From Methanobacterium_D sp040373355 (lineage in GTDB: Archaea; Methanobacteriota; Methanobacteria; Methanobacteriales; Methanobacteriaceae), in NCBI RefSeq assembly GCF_047495555.1, contig NZ_CP166866.1:248001-312000 (forward strand): DNA of 64,000 nt, in the 5' to 3' direction. The notes under the pieces are model-generated. The model worked only from the letters and a program-made list of their open reading frames with translations, made no database searches and was not told where the DNA came from. Position numbers and translations under genes: made by a program. This document shows, piece by piece, positions 63,878 through 64,000 of the stretch (its first letter is position 1; the number at the start of each line of letters is the position of its first letter).

Positions 63878-64000
63878 ATGGATCATAAAAATAGGCAATC
63901 TATTGGCAAAAAGCTATATTCTATCAAAGAATCTTATTGGATTTTCTATAATGGAATAAGAACTATGAAATATATGTTTCATGCTAAAAAGAATAATGAA
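63878..64000 (+). CDS. Partial gene, unknown protein
   Basis: 41 codons, with no stop before the window edge. It begins MDHKNRQSIGKKLYSIKES, is basic, and has GGAGAATATC upstream of the ATG. I cannot assign it; downstream sequence is needed. Confidence 0.55.
   Translation, partial: MDHKNRQSIGKKLYSIKESYWIFYNGIRTMKYMFHAKKNNE

Noticed and set aside
54723..64000. The right-hand accessory region as a prophage or integrated plasmid
   Set aside because: No integrase, phage structural or replication genes are visible, and the tRNA-Ser is intact with only a 5' fragment upstream, unlike the 3' duplication that integrases leave.

Overview
The window is AT-rich chromosomal DNA from a hydrogenotrophic methanogen of the order Methanobacteriales, most likely Methanobacterium or a close relative. 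The evidence is methanogen-specific: heterodisulfide reductase paralogues, methyl-CoM reductase activation protein A2 (AtwA), methanogenesis marker 9, F420 synthesis genes (cofD, cofE, GTP cyclohydrolase III), archaeal PurO and MptD, a split archaeal RNA polymerase operon, an incomplete reductive TCA arm (korDABC-sucC), MreB, and CDP-archaeol head-group enzymes. GTG and TTG starts are frequent. Species cannot be assigned from the sequence alone.

Layout. 1-7.1 kb: end of a MalY/PatB-type aminotransferase, small proteins, and a minus-strand hdrC-hdrB-hdrA-like operon whose HdrA carries a cysteine-free MvhD-like C-terminal domain. 7.4-9.0 kb: a secreted zinc phospholipase C-like protein and a voltage-gated K+ channel. 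9.3-21.5 kb, almost all minus strand: cofactor genes (hemA, precorrin-2 dehydrogenase, marker 9, atwA, a Dus/NifR3-like barrel, GTP cyclohydrolase III, cofD, cofE, purO), an ExbB/ExbD pair, rnhB, and mreB with an unknown partner. 21.9-31.4 kb, plus strand: phospholipid head-group genes, DUF515, a putative sortase substrate with its sortase, mptD, korDABC and sucC. 31.4-36.2 kb: conserved proteins, a DUF1002 protein and taw1. 36.7-39.6 kb: a lysine-rich exported transglutaminase-like protein, tpiA and pgk. 39.8-40.4 kb: five tRNA genes (Thr, Pro, Tyr, Asp, Lys). 40.6-54.4 kb: the rpo/str operon (rpoH-B2-B1-A1-A2-rpl30e-nusA-rps12-rps7-fusA-tuf-rps10). 54.5-64 kb: tRNA-Ser and then an accessory region (nitroreductase, flavodoxin, MarR, hydrolases, CPBP protease, acetyltransferase, a decayed Imm5-like gene).

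The most unusual signal is a family of hairpin chains: strings of two to eight short inverted repeats with different but mostly perfectly paired stems (5-10 bp), usually three-base loops (often GAA, GTA, AAA or AGA), joined by recurring linkers (ATGC, GGCATCG, GACGGC) and often opened by AGGTTGA. They lie mainly on the sense strand in gene leaders, including those of tuf, rpoH, rpoA1, the DUF2769 gene and an alpha/beta hydrolase gene. In two leaders the last hairpin's 3' arm runs directly into the Shine-Dalgarno sequence. I know of no named family that matches this architecture.
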